A DNA stretch of 7,441 nt from Hyphomicrobiaceae bacterium UBA4118 (GCA_002383105.1 DFXC01000032.1:1-7441); one strand, 5' to 3'; positions 1-6,515 are shown, numbered from the stretch's first letter. The notes: generated from the letters alone by a model not told the origin. Program-made: numbers and translations.

Positions 1-2828
1 GTCATCTCGGCCATTCCGACTCCGTCTTCGTGAACGCCTCGACCTGGGGCCTGATGCTGACGGGGCGCATTCTCGATTGGAGCGAGAGCAAGCGCACCGA
101 CCTTGCCAGCCTCGCCCAGCGCCTGATCGGGCGAAGCGGCGAGCCGGTAATCCGCCAGGCGCTCCGCCAGGCCATGCGCATCCTGGGGGGCCAGTTCGTG
201 CTCGGGCGGAGCATCGAGGAGGCACTTGCCAATGGCGAGGACGAGGTTGGCCAAGGCTATCGCTTCTCCTTCGACATGCTGGGAGAGGCGGCGCGCACTG
301 AGGACGACGCTAAGCGCCATGCCCTCCGCTATCAGGAGGCCGCGGCGGCTATCGCCGGCAACGCCGGTCCTGCTCGGGCGCGGACCGAGGATGAGCTTCA
401 TCGCCGCCCCGGGCTCTCGGTGAAGCTCTCCGCGCTCCATCCTCGCTACCAGTCCTCGCAAGAGGCGCGCCTCCATGCTGAGCTCGTGCCGCGTCTCTCC
501 GAGCTCGCTCACGCCATGCGGGACGCTTGGCTGCCGCTCACCGTCGATGCCGAGGAGGCCGACAAGCTCGATCTGTCGCTTGCCCTCATGGAGCCGCTGT
601 TCACCGATCCCACGCTTGCCGGGTGGAACGGGCTCGGCCTCGCCGTGCAGGCTTATAGCAAACGCGCACTGCCCCTCATCGATTGGCTTGCCGCGATTTC
701 TACCGCGACGGGCCGGCGGATTCCCGTGCGTCTTGTCAAAGGCGCCTATTGGGACAGCGAGATCAAATGGGCGCAAAGTAGGGGCCTCGCCGGCTATCCC
801 GTGTTCACGCGCAAGGTCAACACCGACGTCGCCTATCTTGCGGCTGCGCGTGCGCTTCTCGCCCACGACTGCTTCTATCCGCAATTTGCCACCCACAACG
901 CCCACACCATCGCCGCCATCGCGACGTCTGCCGGCGACCATCCTTACGAGTTCCAGCGTCTCTACGGCATGGGCGAGGCGCTGCATCGGCAGGTGGTGCG
1001 GCCGGAAGCTTTGGGGAAGCCGTGCCGCATCTATGCCCCGGTCGGCGGCCATCGGGATCTTCTGGCCTATCTGGTGCGCCGGCTCCTCGAGAACGGCGCC
1101 AACACCTCCTTCGTCAATCGCCTGGCAGACGACGCGGCGCCGATCTCGGCAATCGTCGCCGATCCGGTGGAGAAGGCGGCAGCGCTTGCCGAGAAAGCCA
1201 ACAAGCTGATCCCGCCGCCGCCCGATCTGTTCGTACCGGAGCGGAAGAACAGTCTCGGGCTGCCGCTGTGGGAGGGCGCCGTGCGCGAGCCCTTGCTTCA
1301 GTCCATGGGCAGCGCTCTTGCGAGCCCGGCAACGGCCAATCCCATCGTTGCGGGCGAGGAGATAGAGCAGGCCGGCGAGGTCGGGCGGATCACCTCGCCT
1401 CATGACCGCAGGATCGTGGTCGGCACCTGGCGCTCTGCCAGCCCTGAAGCCATCGACCAGGCGCTGGCCGCGGCGAAGGCCGCATGCGGGGCTTTCGACC
1501 GTCTGGGAGGGGACGCGCGCGCGGCGATGCTCGAGCGGGCCGCCGATCTATTCGAGGCGGATCGAGCCCAGTTGATGGCGCTCATGGTGCGGGAAGCGGG
1601 CAAGACGCTTGGCAACGCCCAAGACGATCTCCGCGAGGCGGTCGATCATTTGCGCTATTCGGCGGCGGAAACGCGCCGGCAGTTCGCCACGACGCTTGAG
1701 CTGAAAGGCGCGACCGGAGAGTGGAACGCGTTGTCGCTCCATGGGCGCGGCGTGTTCGCTTGCATCTCGCCGTGGAACTTTCCCCTTGCCATCTTCACCG
1801 GCCAGATCGCTGCCGCGCTTGCTGCCGGCAACGCCGTGGTGGCGAAGCCCGCCGAGCAGACGCCGCTCACCGCGGCCCATGCGGTGCGGCTGCTGCATCG
1901 CGCCGGCATCCCGCCCGATGTGCTGCATCTCTTGCCGGGTCGGGGCGAGACGGTGGGCGCGGCACTCGTCAGCGACTCCCGCGTCGATGGCGTCGCCTTC
2001 ACCGGAGGCACCGACACCGGCATCGCCATCAACCGCGCTCTCGCCGCCCGCGACGGGCCCATCGCCAAGCTGATCGCCGAGACCGGCGGCCTCAACGCCA
2101 TGATCGTGGATTCCTCGGCGCTGCCTGAGCAGGTCGTCGACGATGCGCTCTCCTCAGCCTTTGACAGCGCTGGCCAGCGCTGCTCGGCGCTGCGCGTGCT
2201 CTTCCTACAGGAGGACGTGGCCGAGGCGACGCTTCGTATGCTGCTCGGTGCGGCGCGGGAGCTCAAAATCGGCGATCCTCTCGATTACGCGACCGATATC
2301 GGCCCGGTGATCGACGAGGAGGCGCGCGCCGCACTCGAAGCTCACAAGGCGCATATGCGCCAGGAAGCGCGCGAGTTGCTCGATCTGCCTCTAGGCGAAG
2401 CGCATGCACACGGCACCTATGTTGCGCCGGCGATCTACGAGATTCCTTCCATCGCCGTGTTGAAGCGCGAGGTGTTCGGCCCGATCCTCCATGTCGTGCG
2501 CTTCGCCGGTGACCGCCTGGGTGAGGTCTGCGCCGCCATCAACGCAACGGGCTACGGGCTGACGCTTGGGCTGCACAGCCGGGTCGAGGCGACGGCAGAC
2601 TTCGTGGCCGAGCGGGTCAAGGTCGGCAATATGTACGTGAACCGGAACCAGATCGGCGCCGTTGTCGGGGTGCAGCCGTTCGGCGGCGAAGGCCTTTCCG
2701 GCACTGGCCCCAAGGCCGGCGGCCCCCATTATCTGCAAGCTTTTGCCGTCGAGCGGGTGCGCTCCACCGACCTCACCGCCTCGGGCGGCAATGCGAGCCT
2801 GCTGGCCGCTGCCACGGACGAGACTTGA
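1..2828 (+). CDS. putA: Bifunctional proline dehydrogenase / L-glutamate gamma-semialdehyde dehydrogenase PutA (5' end off-window)
   Basis: PutA oxidises proline to P5C with FAD, then P5C/glutamate semialdehyde to glutamate with NAD. The frame is open from the left edge (first full codon at 3) and reads HLGHSDSVFVNASTWG, internal PutA sequence. The GTG at 30 is therefore not the start, and roughly 100 N-terminal residues are probably missing. The proline dehydrogenase barrel (about nt 400-1130) keeps SVKLSALHPRY, VDAEEADKLD, VQAYSKR, CRIYAPVGG and the substrate-binding Arg pair (codons 1077-1082). The aldehyde dehydrogenase half (about nt 1390-2780) has SPWNFPLA, the active-site Glu in AETGG (codon 2079-2081), the nucleophilic Cys in GQRCSALR (codon 2181-2183) and EVFGPILHVVRF. 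It stops shortly after GGNASLLA, so there is no extra C-terminal domain as in long type-B PutAs. Whether an N-terminal DNA-binding domain exists cannot be seen. Catalytic residues are intact and I see no frameshift. No intrinsic terminator follows. Confidence 0.97.
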   Translation, partial: HLGHSDSVFVNASTWGLMLTGRILDWSESKRTDLASLAQRLIGRSGEPVIRQALRQAMRILGGQFVLGRSIEEALANGEDEVGQGYRFSFDMLGEAARTEDDAKRHALRYQEAAAAIAGNAGPARARTEDELHRRPGLSVKLSALHPRYQSSQEARLHAELVPRLSELAHAMRDAWLPLTVDAEEADKLDLSLALMEPLFTDPTLAGWNGLGLAVQAYSKRALPLIDWLAAISTATGRRIPVRLVKGAYWDSEIKWAQSRGLAGYPVFTRKVNTDVAYLAAARALLAHDCFYPQFATHNAHTIAAIATSAGDHPYEFQRLYGMGEALHRQVVRPEALGKPCRIYAPVGGHRDLLAYLVRRLLENGANTSFVNRLADDAAPISAIVADPVEKAAALAEKANKLIPPPPDLFVPERKNSLGLPLWEGAVREPLLQSMGSALASPATANPIVAGEEIEQAGEVGRITSPHDRRIVVGTWRSASPEAIDQALAAAKAACGAFDRLGGDARAAMLERAADLFEADRAQLMALMVREAGKTLGNAQDDLREAVDHLRYSAAETRRQFATTLELKGATGEWNALSLHGRGVFACISPWNFPLAIFTGQIAAALAAGNAVVAKPAEQTPLTAAHAVRLLHRAGIPPDVLHLLPGRGETVGAALVSDSRVDGVAFTGGTDTGIAINRALAARDGPIAKLIAETGGLNAMIVDSSALPEQVVDDALSSAFDSAGQRCSALRVLFLQEDVAEATLRMLLGAARELKIGDPLDYATDIGPVIDEEARAALEAHKAHMRQEARELLDLPLGEAHAHGTYVAPAIYEIPSIAVLKREVFGPILHVVRFAGDRLGEVCAAINATGYGLTLGLHSRVEATADFVAERVKVGNMYVNRNQIGAVVGVQPFGGEGLSGTGPKAGGPHYLQAFAVERVRSTDLTASGGNASLLAAATDET

Positions 2829-2912
2829 GGGCGCGGCTGAAGCATTGTCCGGGGCGCCATAAGGGTCCATCTATAGCTCGGCAGATACGCTTGGCGCGGA
2901 GTTGAGAGAGCA

Positions 2913-3641
2913 ATGGCCCAGCCGAAAGCCCCGGCGAAGACCGAGAAAAGCGAGGTCGCGCAACAGCGCTCGTCGCTCTCGGAGGTCGACGCCTTCCTTA
3001 AGCAGGTGAAGGGGCTGCAGCCGGTAGGCTCAGGACGCGGGCGGCTCATCTTCGCCATGGACGCGACCATGAGCCGGCAGCCGTCCTGGGATCTCGCGCT
3101 CGAGCTCCAGGCCGACATGTTCAACGCCGTCAAGGCGGTCGGCGGCCTCGACGTGCAACTCGTCTATTTCCGCGGGCTTGGCGAGTGCCAGGCTAGCAAA
3201 TGGGTCGGCGACCCCGATGCTTTGGCGCGGCTCATGCGCCAGGTCTCCTGCGCCGGCGGCTACACGCAGATCCGCAAAGTCCTCGCCCATGCCCGCCGCG
3301 AGAGCGAAACGTCCAAGGCCAATGCCCTCATCTATGTCGGCGACTGCATGGAGGAGGATGTCGACGAGCTGAGCCAGCTCGCTGGCGAGCTCGGCCTGAT
3401 CGGGGTTCCAGTGTTCGTCTTTCAGGAAGGCCGCGACCCCAAGGCCAAGCGCGCCTTCAGAGAGATCGCGCGGCTCTCGCGCGGGGCGTACTGCCCGTTC
3501 GATGCAGGCTCGGCGCGCCAGCTCCGCGAGCTCCTGACTGCCGTCGCGGTCTATGCCACGGGTGGACGGAAGGCGCTCAAGGATTTCGGCGACGAGACGA
3601 GAAGCAGCGCGGCGATCCGACTGCTCGAGCAGCTCGGCTGA
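2913..3641 (+). CDS. VWA-like domain protein, soluble, paired with a J-protein
   Basis: This is a 242-residue protein with no signal peptide or membrane segment, so probably cytoplasmic. Residues about 42-215 look like a von Willebrand factor A fold. A hydrophobic strand (RLIFAMD) runs into D50-A-T52-M-S54, followed by T118 in GGYTQ and D144 in YVGDCMEED. These fit the five metal-coordinating positions of a MIDAS site, with Thr replacing the usual first Ser of DxSxS. The N-terminal 20 residues are charged and low in complexity. The ATG at 2913 has a purine-rich GAGAGAG just upstream; no other start fits better. The gene lies 84 bases after putA and 12 bases before the J-protein gene, which suggests a two-gene unit. 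VWA proteins usually mediate metal-dependent protein binding, often beside AAA+ or other chaperones; a role with the J-protein is my inference. No specific function or gene name is recognised. Confidence 0.9.
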   Translation: MAQPKAPAKTEKSEVAQQRSSLSEVDAFLKQVKGLQPVGSGRGRLIFAMDATMSRQPSWDLALELQADMFNAVKAVGGLDVQLVYFRGLGECQASKWVGDPDALARLMRQVSCAGGYTQIRKVLAHARRESETSKANALIYVGDCMEEDVDELSQLAGELGLIGVPVFVFQEGRDPKAKRAFREIARLSRGAYCPFDAGSARQLRELLTAVAVYATGGRKALKDFGDETRSSAAIRLLEQLG

Positions 3642-3653
3642 CGGCTTGGCCAG

Positions 3654-4376
3654 ATGGTCTATTTTCTTGCTGGTTGCGCGCTCCTCCTGCTTCTCATCTT
3701 CGCGGGGCGCATGCTTGCGGCGGTCGATCCGCGCAAGCTTGCCGTCGGCATGCGCAAGGCAGGCGGCGTCGTTGTCCTTGCTGTTGCCGCCTTCCTCATC
3801 ACCCGCGGGGCGCTTCCCCTGGCCATCCCGCTTGGAGTGTTCGGTCTCGCGCTGATCGGCAGAGGAGGCGGGTTCGGCTTCGGCGGCTCCTTCGGGTCGG
3901 CGCAGAAATCACCCGGGCAGACCTCGAAGGTGCGCACCGACAGGCTCGAGATGGAGCTCGACCATGATAGCGGGCGCATGGAGGGACAGTGCCTGACCGG
4001 GCGATTTGCCGGCCGCGCCCTCTCGTCCCTCAGCGACGGAGAGGTCATGGACCTGCTCGGTGAGCTTCACGCGGAGGGTGCCCATGAGGCGGCGCTGATG
4101 GAAGCCTATCTCGATTGGCGTCTGCCCGGTTGGCGCGACCAGGGCGAAGCGCAGAAAGAGAGGGCCGGCCCCCAGGGGCGTGGGCGCGCGGGGAGCAGCC
4201 GCATGAGCGCCGAGGAAGCCTTCGCCGTGCTCGGGATCGAAAAGAATGCGAGCGAGGAGGACATCAGGCAGGCGCATCGAAGGCTGATGATGAAGATGCA
4301 CCCCGATCAGGGGGGATCGACCTATCTTGCTGCGCGGATCAATGAGGCGAAGGAAGTCCTGCTCGGCCGTAGATAA
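3654..4376 (+). CDS. Membrane-anchored J-domain protein, Tim14/Pam18-like (DnaJ family co-chaperone)
   Basis: This 240-residue protein has hydrophobic segments at 3-22 and about 37-69; the second is long enough for a two-helix hairpin around R51. A Gly/Phe-rich stretch (70-82) follows. A middle region (about 91-161) contains the LEMELDHDSG and EAYLDWRLPGW motifs I associate with alphaproteobacterial J-proteins. A charged linker leads to a C-terminal J-domain (187-238) with the HPD motif at 215-217, needed to stimulate DnaK ATPase. It lacks the zinc-finger and C-terminal domains of true DnaJ. Its J-domain reads AHRRLMMKMHPDQGGS then INEAKEVLLG, strikingly like mitochondrial Tim14/DNAJC19. Three membrane helices with an outside N-terminus would put the J-domain in the cytoplasm with DnaK; this topology is inference. 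The ATG at 3654 follows the VWA gene's stop by 12 bases and has only a weak ribosome site, so translation may be coupled. It is not DnaJ or CbpA. Confidence 0.92.
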   Translation: MVYFLAGCALLLLLIFAGRMLAAVDPRKLAVGMRKAGGVVVLAVAAFLITRGALPLAIPLGVFGLALIGRGGGFGFGGSFGSAQKSPGQTSKVRTDRLEMELDHDSGRMEGQCLTGRFAGRALSSLSDGEVMDLLGELHAEGAHEAALMEAYLDWRLPGWRDQGEAQKERAGPQGRGRAGSSRMSAEEAFAVLGIEKNASEEDIRQAHRRLMMKMHPDQGGSTYLAARINEAKEVLLGRR

Positions 4377-4383
4377 GCTCGCC

Positions 4384-5736
4384 CTATTCGGAGCGCATCA
4401 CCGCGCATTCGAGCGCCATCTTCTTCAAGGCTGCGCAGGCGGCCTGGGCGCCGTCCTTGGAAAAGCCGGCAAACCGTGCCCGGTACCACTCGGCGTAGTC
4501 CTTCATGAAGGACGCGGTGAACGGCAGGTGCCCGTCGAGCAGATCGGAGGCACGCTGCTGCACCATGCCGAGCCGGTCCTCGGCCTCGGCCTCCGACATG
4601 AAGGCGCCCACCTGCACGTGGAAGGCGCCCTCGTAGCGGGAGGGCTTTTTCGACGTCTTGGGTGCGGGCTCGGTCACGGGCAGGCTCGCTTCGACGGGCT
4701 CGGCCGGCTCGCCGACATCGCCTTCCTCATCGGTGCCTTCCTCATCGGTGGTGGCGGCGGGCTCCGCGGCCGTTGGCGTCGCACTGGCAAGCGCAAAGAC
4801 CGGCGGCTTCGGCGCCGGCGGGGTGGGCGGGGGCGCGAGCGTGGCGACGAGGGACTTGGCCGAGGGCGACACCCCTGAAGCCTCAGCGAAGTGCTTGTCG
4901 AGAAGGGCGCGCATGGCGACATCGCGCTGGCTCCCGGTCCTGCCGCCAAGCACCACCGCCACGAGATGCTTGTTGTCGCGGTGGACGGAGGCGGTGAGAT
5001 TGAAGCCGCTCGCCCGCGTATAGCCCGTCTTGATGCCGTCGGTGCCCTTGTAGCCGAACAGGAGGCGGTTGTGGTTGCGGTACCTGCGACCGGCGAAGGT
5101 GAAATAGCGCGTCTCGAACACCCCGTAATATTCCGGATAGTCGTGGATGAGATGCACCGCGAGCATCGCCATGTCCCGCGCCGTGGTGACCTGCTCGTCG
5201 TTGGGCAGGCCCGAGGCGTTGCGGAAGGTGGTGCCGGTCATGCCGATGGCCTTTGCCGTCTCGGTCATCACGCGGGCGAAGTTCTCCTCGGTGCCGGCGA
5301 GGTTCTCGGCGATGGTGACGGCGGCGTCGTTGGCGGACTGGGTGACCAGCGCCTTGATCGCGTCTTGGGTCTCGATTGTCGCACCCGGCTTCAGGCCGAG
5401 CTTGGTCGGCGCCTGGCTTGCGGCGTGCGGCGTCACCACGAGGTCCGAGTTGACGGTGACCTTGCCGGCCCGCAGATAGCCGAACAGCACGTAGAGGGTC
5501 ATCATCTTGGTGAGCGAGGCCGGATAGCGTGGCGTGTCGGGCGCTTGCGAATAGAGAATCAAGCCGGAGTTCATGTCGACGACGATGGCCGCCGCGACCG
5601 CTGGACTCGACCTCGATCGGCTCCTGGCGAGACACTCGCTCACAGGCGCAGCTGCCGAGATAATGAGCACAAGCGCAAGCAAGAGGCGGCCGAAGCGAGC
5701 CAAGAACGCCCAACGATTACGCTTGCTGATACCCAC
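4384..5736 (-). CDS. D-alanyl-D-alanine carboxypeptidase (PBP5-like, S11 family) with C-terminal SPOR domain
   Basis: This periplasmic enzyme removes the terminal D-Ala from peptidoglycan pentapeptides. From the GTG at 5736 it has 450 residues. A basic N-region and hydrophobic core form a signal peptide (about 1-37). The transpeptidase domain carries all three active-site motifs: SLTK (S74 nucleophile, codon 5515-5517; K77), SAN (134-136) and KTG (236-238). A Pro/Ala and Asp/Glu-rich linker (about 301-370) leads to a SPOR domain (about 371-450, starting AFHVQVGAF), a fold that binds glycan strands lacking stem peptides at division sites. It lacks the usual PBP5 C-terminal amphipathic anchor, so SPOR probably localises it. 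The frame extends to another GTG at 5820, adding 28 residues before the signal peptide's basic N-region. I prefer 5736 because that extension would separate the signal from the N-terminus, though neither start has a strong ribosome site. Its 3' end lies 7 bases from the convergent J-protein gene. The family is dacA/dacC/dacF-like; I leave the symbol open. Confidence 0.95.
   Translation of the reverse strand: MGISKRNRWAFLARFGRLLLALVLIISAAAPVSECLARSRSRSSPAVAAAIVVDMNSGLILYSQAPDTPRYPASLTKMMTLYVLFGYLRAGKVTVNSDLVVTPHAASQAPTKLGLKPGATIETQDAIKALVTQSANDAAVTIAENLAGTEENFARVMTETAKAIGMTGTTFRNASGLPNDEQVTTARDMAMLAVHLIHDYPEYYGVFETRYFTFAGRRYRNHNRLLFGYKGTDGIKTGYTRASGFNLTASVHRDNKHLVAVVLGGRTGSQRDVAMRALLDKHFAEASGVSPSAKSLVATLAPPPTPPAPKPPVFALASATPTAAEPAATTDEEGTDEEGDVGEPAEPVEASLPVTEPAPKTSKKPSRYEGAFHVQVGAFMSEAEAEDRLGMVQQRASDLLDGHLPFTASFMKDYAEWYRARFAGFSKDGAQAACAALKKMALECAVMRSE
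4721..4750. repeat. Two perfect tandem copies of a 15-base unit inside the carboxypeptidase linker
   Basis: The unit CCTTCCTCATCGGTG occurs at 4721-4735 and again at 4736-4750 without mismatch. On the coding (-) strand it gives a duplicated Thr-Asp-Glu-Glu-Gly. As 15 is a multiple of three, the frame is kept. It lies in the disordered linker between the catalytic and SPOR domains, where length changes should be tolerated. Confidence 0.95.
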
Positions 5737-5823
5737 CGAGCCCCAGAAGGCCTTGGCCTTCCCCCCGTTTGACGACCTTCCCTGACGCGTGCAAGTCGCC
5801 GCGCCGCCACCTCGAATCACGCC

Positions 5824-5845
5824 GATCGCGCGGTTTTGCGCGGTC
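5824..5845. other. Inverted repeat in the carboxypeptidase upstream region
   Basis: GATCGCGC (5824-5831) can pair with GCGCGGTC (5838-5845) around the six-base loop GGTTTT, giving an 8-bp stem with one G-U pair. There is no T-tract on either side, so it is not an intrinsic terminator. If translation of the carboxypeptidase starts at 5736, the hairpin would sit in or just upstream of its leader. It may be a leader structure, a protein site, or chance in GC-rich DNA. Confidence 0.3.
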
Positions 5846-5912
5846 TTCGGGAGGGCGGTCTAAGAGGCTAAAATCCGCCTATTGCCAAAGCGTTAAGCGA
5901 GCATATCTTAAA

Positions 5913-5927
5913 TTATTGTGCAGTGCA
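5913..5927. promoter_or_regulatory. Distal putative PhaR-type operator (TGC-N3-GCA), upstream of phasin -35
   Basis: TTATTGTGCAGTGCA contains the dyad TGC-AGT-GCA at 5919-5927, followed by an A-run. It is a near copy of the element at 5946-5960 (12 of 15 bases identical, 33 bases apart). TGC-N3-GCA resembles sites I recall for PhaR/AniA, the repressor of phasin genes in alphaproteobacteria. Assignment to PhaR rests on that motif and on the downstream gene being a phasin. Confidence 0.55.
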
Positions 5928-5938
5928 AAAAATTTGGG

Positions 5939-5966
5939 TTGACGTTTATTGTGCGACGCATATATA
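5939..5966 (+). promoter_or_regulatory. Phasin promoter, sigma-70 type
   Basis: TTGACG at 5939-5944 is a near-consensus -35. TATATA at 5961-5966 (16-base spacer), or TATATC at 5963-5968 (18-base spacer), serves as the -10. The surrounding DNA is AT-rich, unlike the rest of the window. Transcription would start near 5973-5976, giving a leader of about 45 bases before the phasin ATG at 6019. Nothing else within reach would use it. Confidence 0.7.
5946..5960. promoter_or_regulatory. Proximal putative PhaR-type operator inside the phasin promoter spacer
   Basis: TTATTGTGCGACGCA carries the dyad TGC-GAC-GCA at 5952-5960. It lies between the -35 and -10 hexamers, where a bound protein would block RNA polymerase. 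It repeats the 5913-5927 element; the 33-base spacing is about three helical turns, so two dimers could bind on the same DNA face. The regulator's identity is inferred. Confidence 0.55.
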
Positions 5967-6018
5967 TCGTTCGCGTTCGCAGCAATCGCGCAACCCGGTT
6001 TTGAGAAGAGGGCTCCCC

Positions 6019-6351
6019 ATGCTCAAAGGTTTCGAAGAGTTCCAGAAGGTAGGCAAAGACGGCTTTGATGCGGCCGTTCGTTCGTTCGGAGAGGTCAACA
6101 AGGGCTTTCAGGCCATCGCCGCCGAGGTCACCGATTATTCCAAGAAGGCGTTCGAGGATTCGACCCGTACCTTCGAGCAGCTGGTCGGCGCCAAGTCGAT
6201 CGAGCAGGCCATCGAGATCCAATCCCAGTACGCCAAGAAGGCCTACGACACCTACATCGCCGAGATGTCCAAGCTCGGCGAGATGTATGTCGGCCTGGCC
6301 AAGGACGCCTATAAGCCGGTCGAGGCTGCCTTGTCCAAGAAGGTCGCCTAA
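6019..6351 (+). CDS. Phasin family protein (Phasin_2 type), polyhydroxyalkanoate granule-associated
   Basis: Phasins coat intracellular PHA granules and control their number and size. This one has 110 residues, is almost wholly helical in character, and is rich in Lys, Glu, Ala and Phe, without a signal peptide or long hydrophobic segment. It opens with LKGFEEFQKVGKDGFDAAV and contains AIAAEVTDYSKKAFEDSTR and IEIQSQYAKKAYDTYIAEM, the pattern of short alphaproteobacterial phasins (PF09361 type). An ATG at 6019 with AGAAGAGGG (6004-6012) at good spacing fixes the start; the longer in-frame ATG at 5923 would lie in the promoter region. The gene has its own promoter, two likely PhaR operators and a strong terminator, so it is monocistronic. 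Some proteins of this family have roles beyond granules, and no PHA synthesis gene is in the window, so the substrate link is by family only. Confidence 0.92.
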   Translation: MLKGFEEFQKVGKDGFDAAVRSFGEVNKGFQAIAAEVTDYSKKAFEDSTRTFEQLVGAKSIEQAIEIQSQYAKKAYDTYIAEMSKLGEMYVGLAKDAYKPVEAALSKKVA

Positions 6352-6381
6352 CGGCGTCTGTCAGACTCCACCTTCCCATTG

Positions 6382-6416
6382 AAAAAGACCCGGGGTCTCC
6401 CCGGGTCTTTTTTTTT
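6382..6416 (+). terminator. Intrinsic terminator of the phasin gene
   Basis: GACCCGGGG (6387-6395) pairs perfectly with CCCCGGGTC (6399-6407) around a TCT loop, and nine T residues follow (6408-6416). Five A residues before the stem extend it by A-T pairs and supply a short U-tract for the opposite strand. It lies about 30 bases after the phasin stop and separates the phasin gene from clpS-clpA. Confidence 0.95.
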
Positions 6417-6471
6417 GCCGTTTTCATGCCGACAAGTCGCACTATGTTATGGAGGAGCGGCGAGCCGCGAT

Positions 6472-6501
6472 TTGCGATGGCTTGCCCGATGCCGCTAGAA
6501 T
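6472..6501 (+). promoter_or_regulatory. Possible clpS-clpA promoter
   Basis: TTGCGA (6472-6477) and TAGAAT (6496-6501) are separated by 18 bases and lie between the phasin terminator and clpS, where a promoter must exist because the upstream gene is terminated. The -10 is good and the -35 moderate. A start near 6508 would give a leader of about 70 bases to the ATG at 6577. Confidence 0.4.
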
Positions 6502-6515
6502 GGACGAGGATGGTC

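Noticed and set aside
30..32. GTG as the start codon of putA
   Set aside because: The frame continues upstream to the window edge with conserved PutA residues (HLGHSDSVF), so the gene is truncated by the window rather than starting here.
475..1209. 244-codon open frame on the + strand within putA
   Set aside because: It lies in another frame of a clear putA sequence, and its translation is the Arg/Pro/Ser-rich low-complexity type expected from GC-rich shadow frames.
1655..2266. 203-codon antisense open frame over putA
   Set aside because: Its Ser/Ala-rich composition matches no family, and the opposite strand encodes the conserved dehydrogenase core.
2829..2912. Possible promoter (TTGTCC at 2845, TATAGC at 2872) or terminator between putA and the VWA gene
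   Set aside because: The hexamer spacing is 21 bases, too long. The GGCGC/GCGCC pairing has a 19-base loop and no T-tract. A promoter may exist here but cannot be supported by eye.
4891..5772. 293-codon + strand open frame antisense to the carboxypeptidase
   Set aside because: The - strand carries all three penicillin-binding motifs in order. This frame is an Arg/Gly/Val-rich shadow with no recognisable domain.
5860..5888. Possible - strand promoter for the carboxypeptidase (TTGGCA at 5888-5883 with TCTTAG 17 bases on)
   Set aside because: The -10 matches consensus at only three of six positions, so it is too weak to list as a feature.
6457..6468. Short palindrome GCGGCGAGCCGC in the clpS upstream region
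   Set aside because: It has only four pairs around a CGAG loop, and such motifs arise often by chance in GC-rich DNA.
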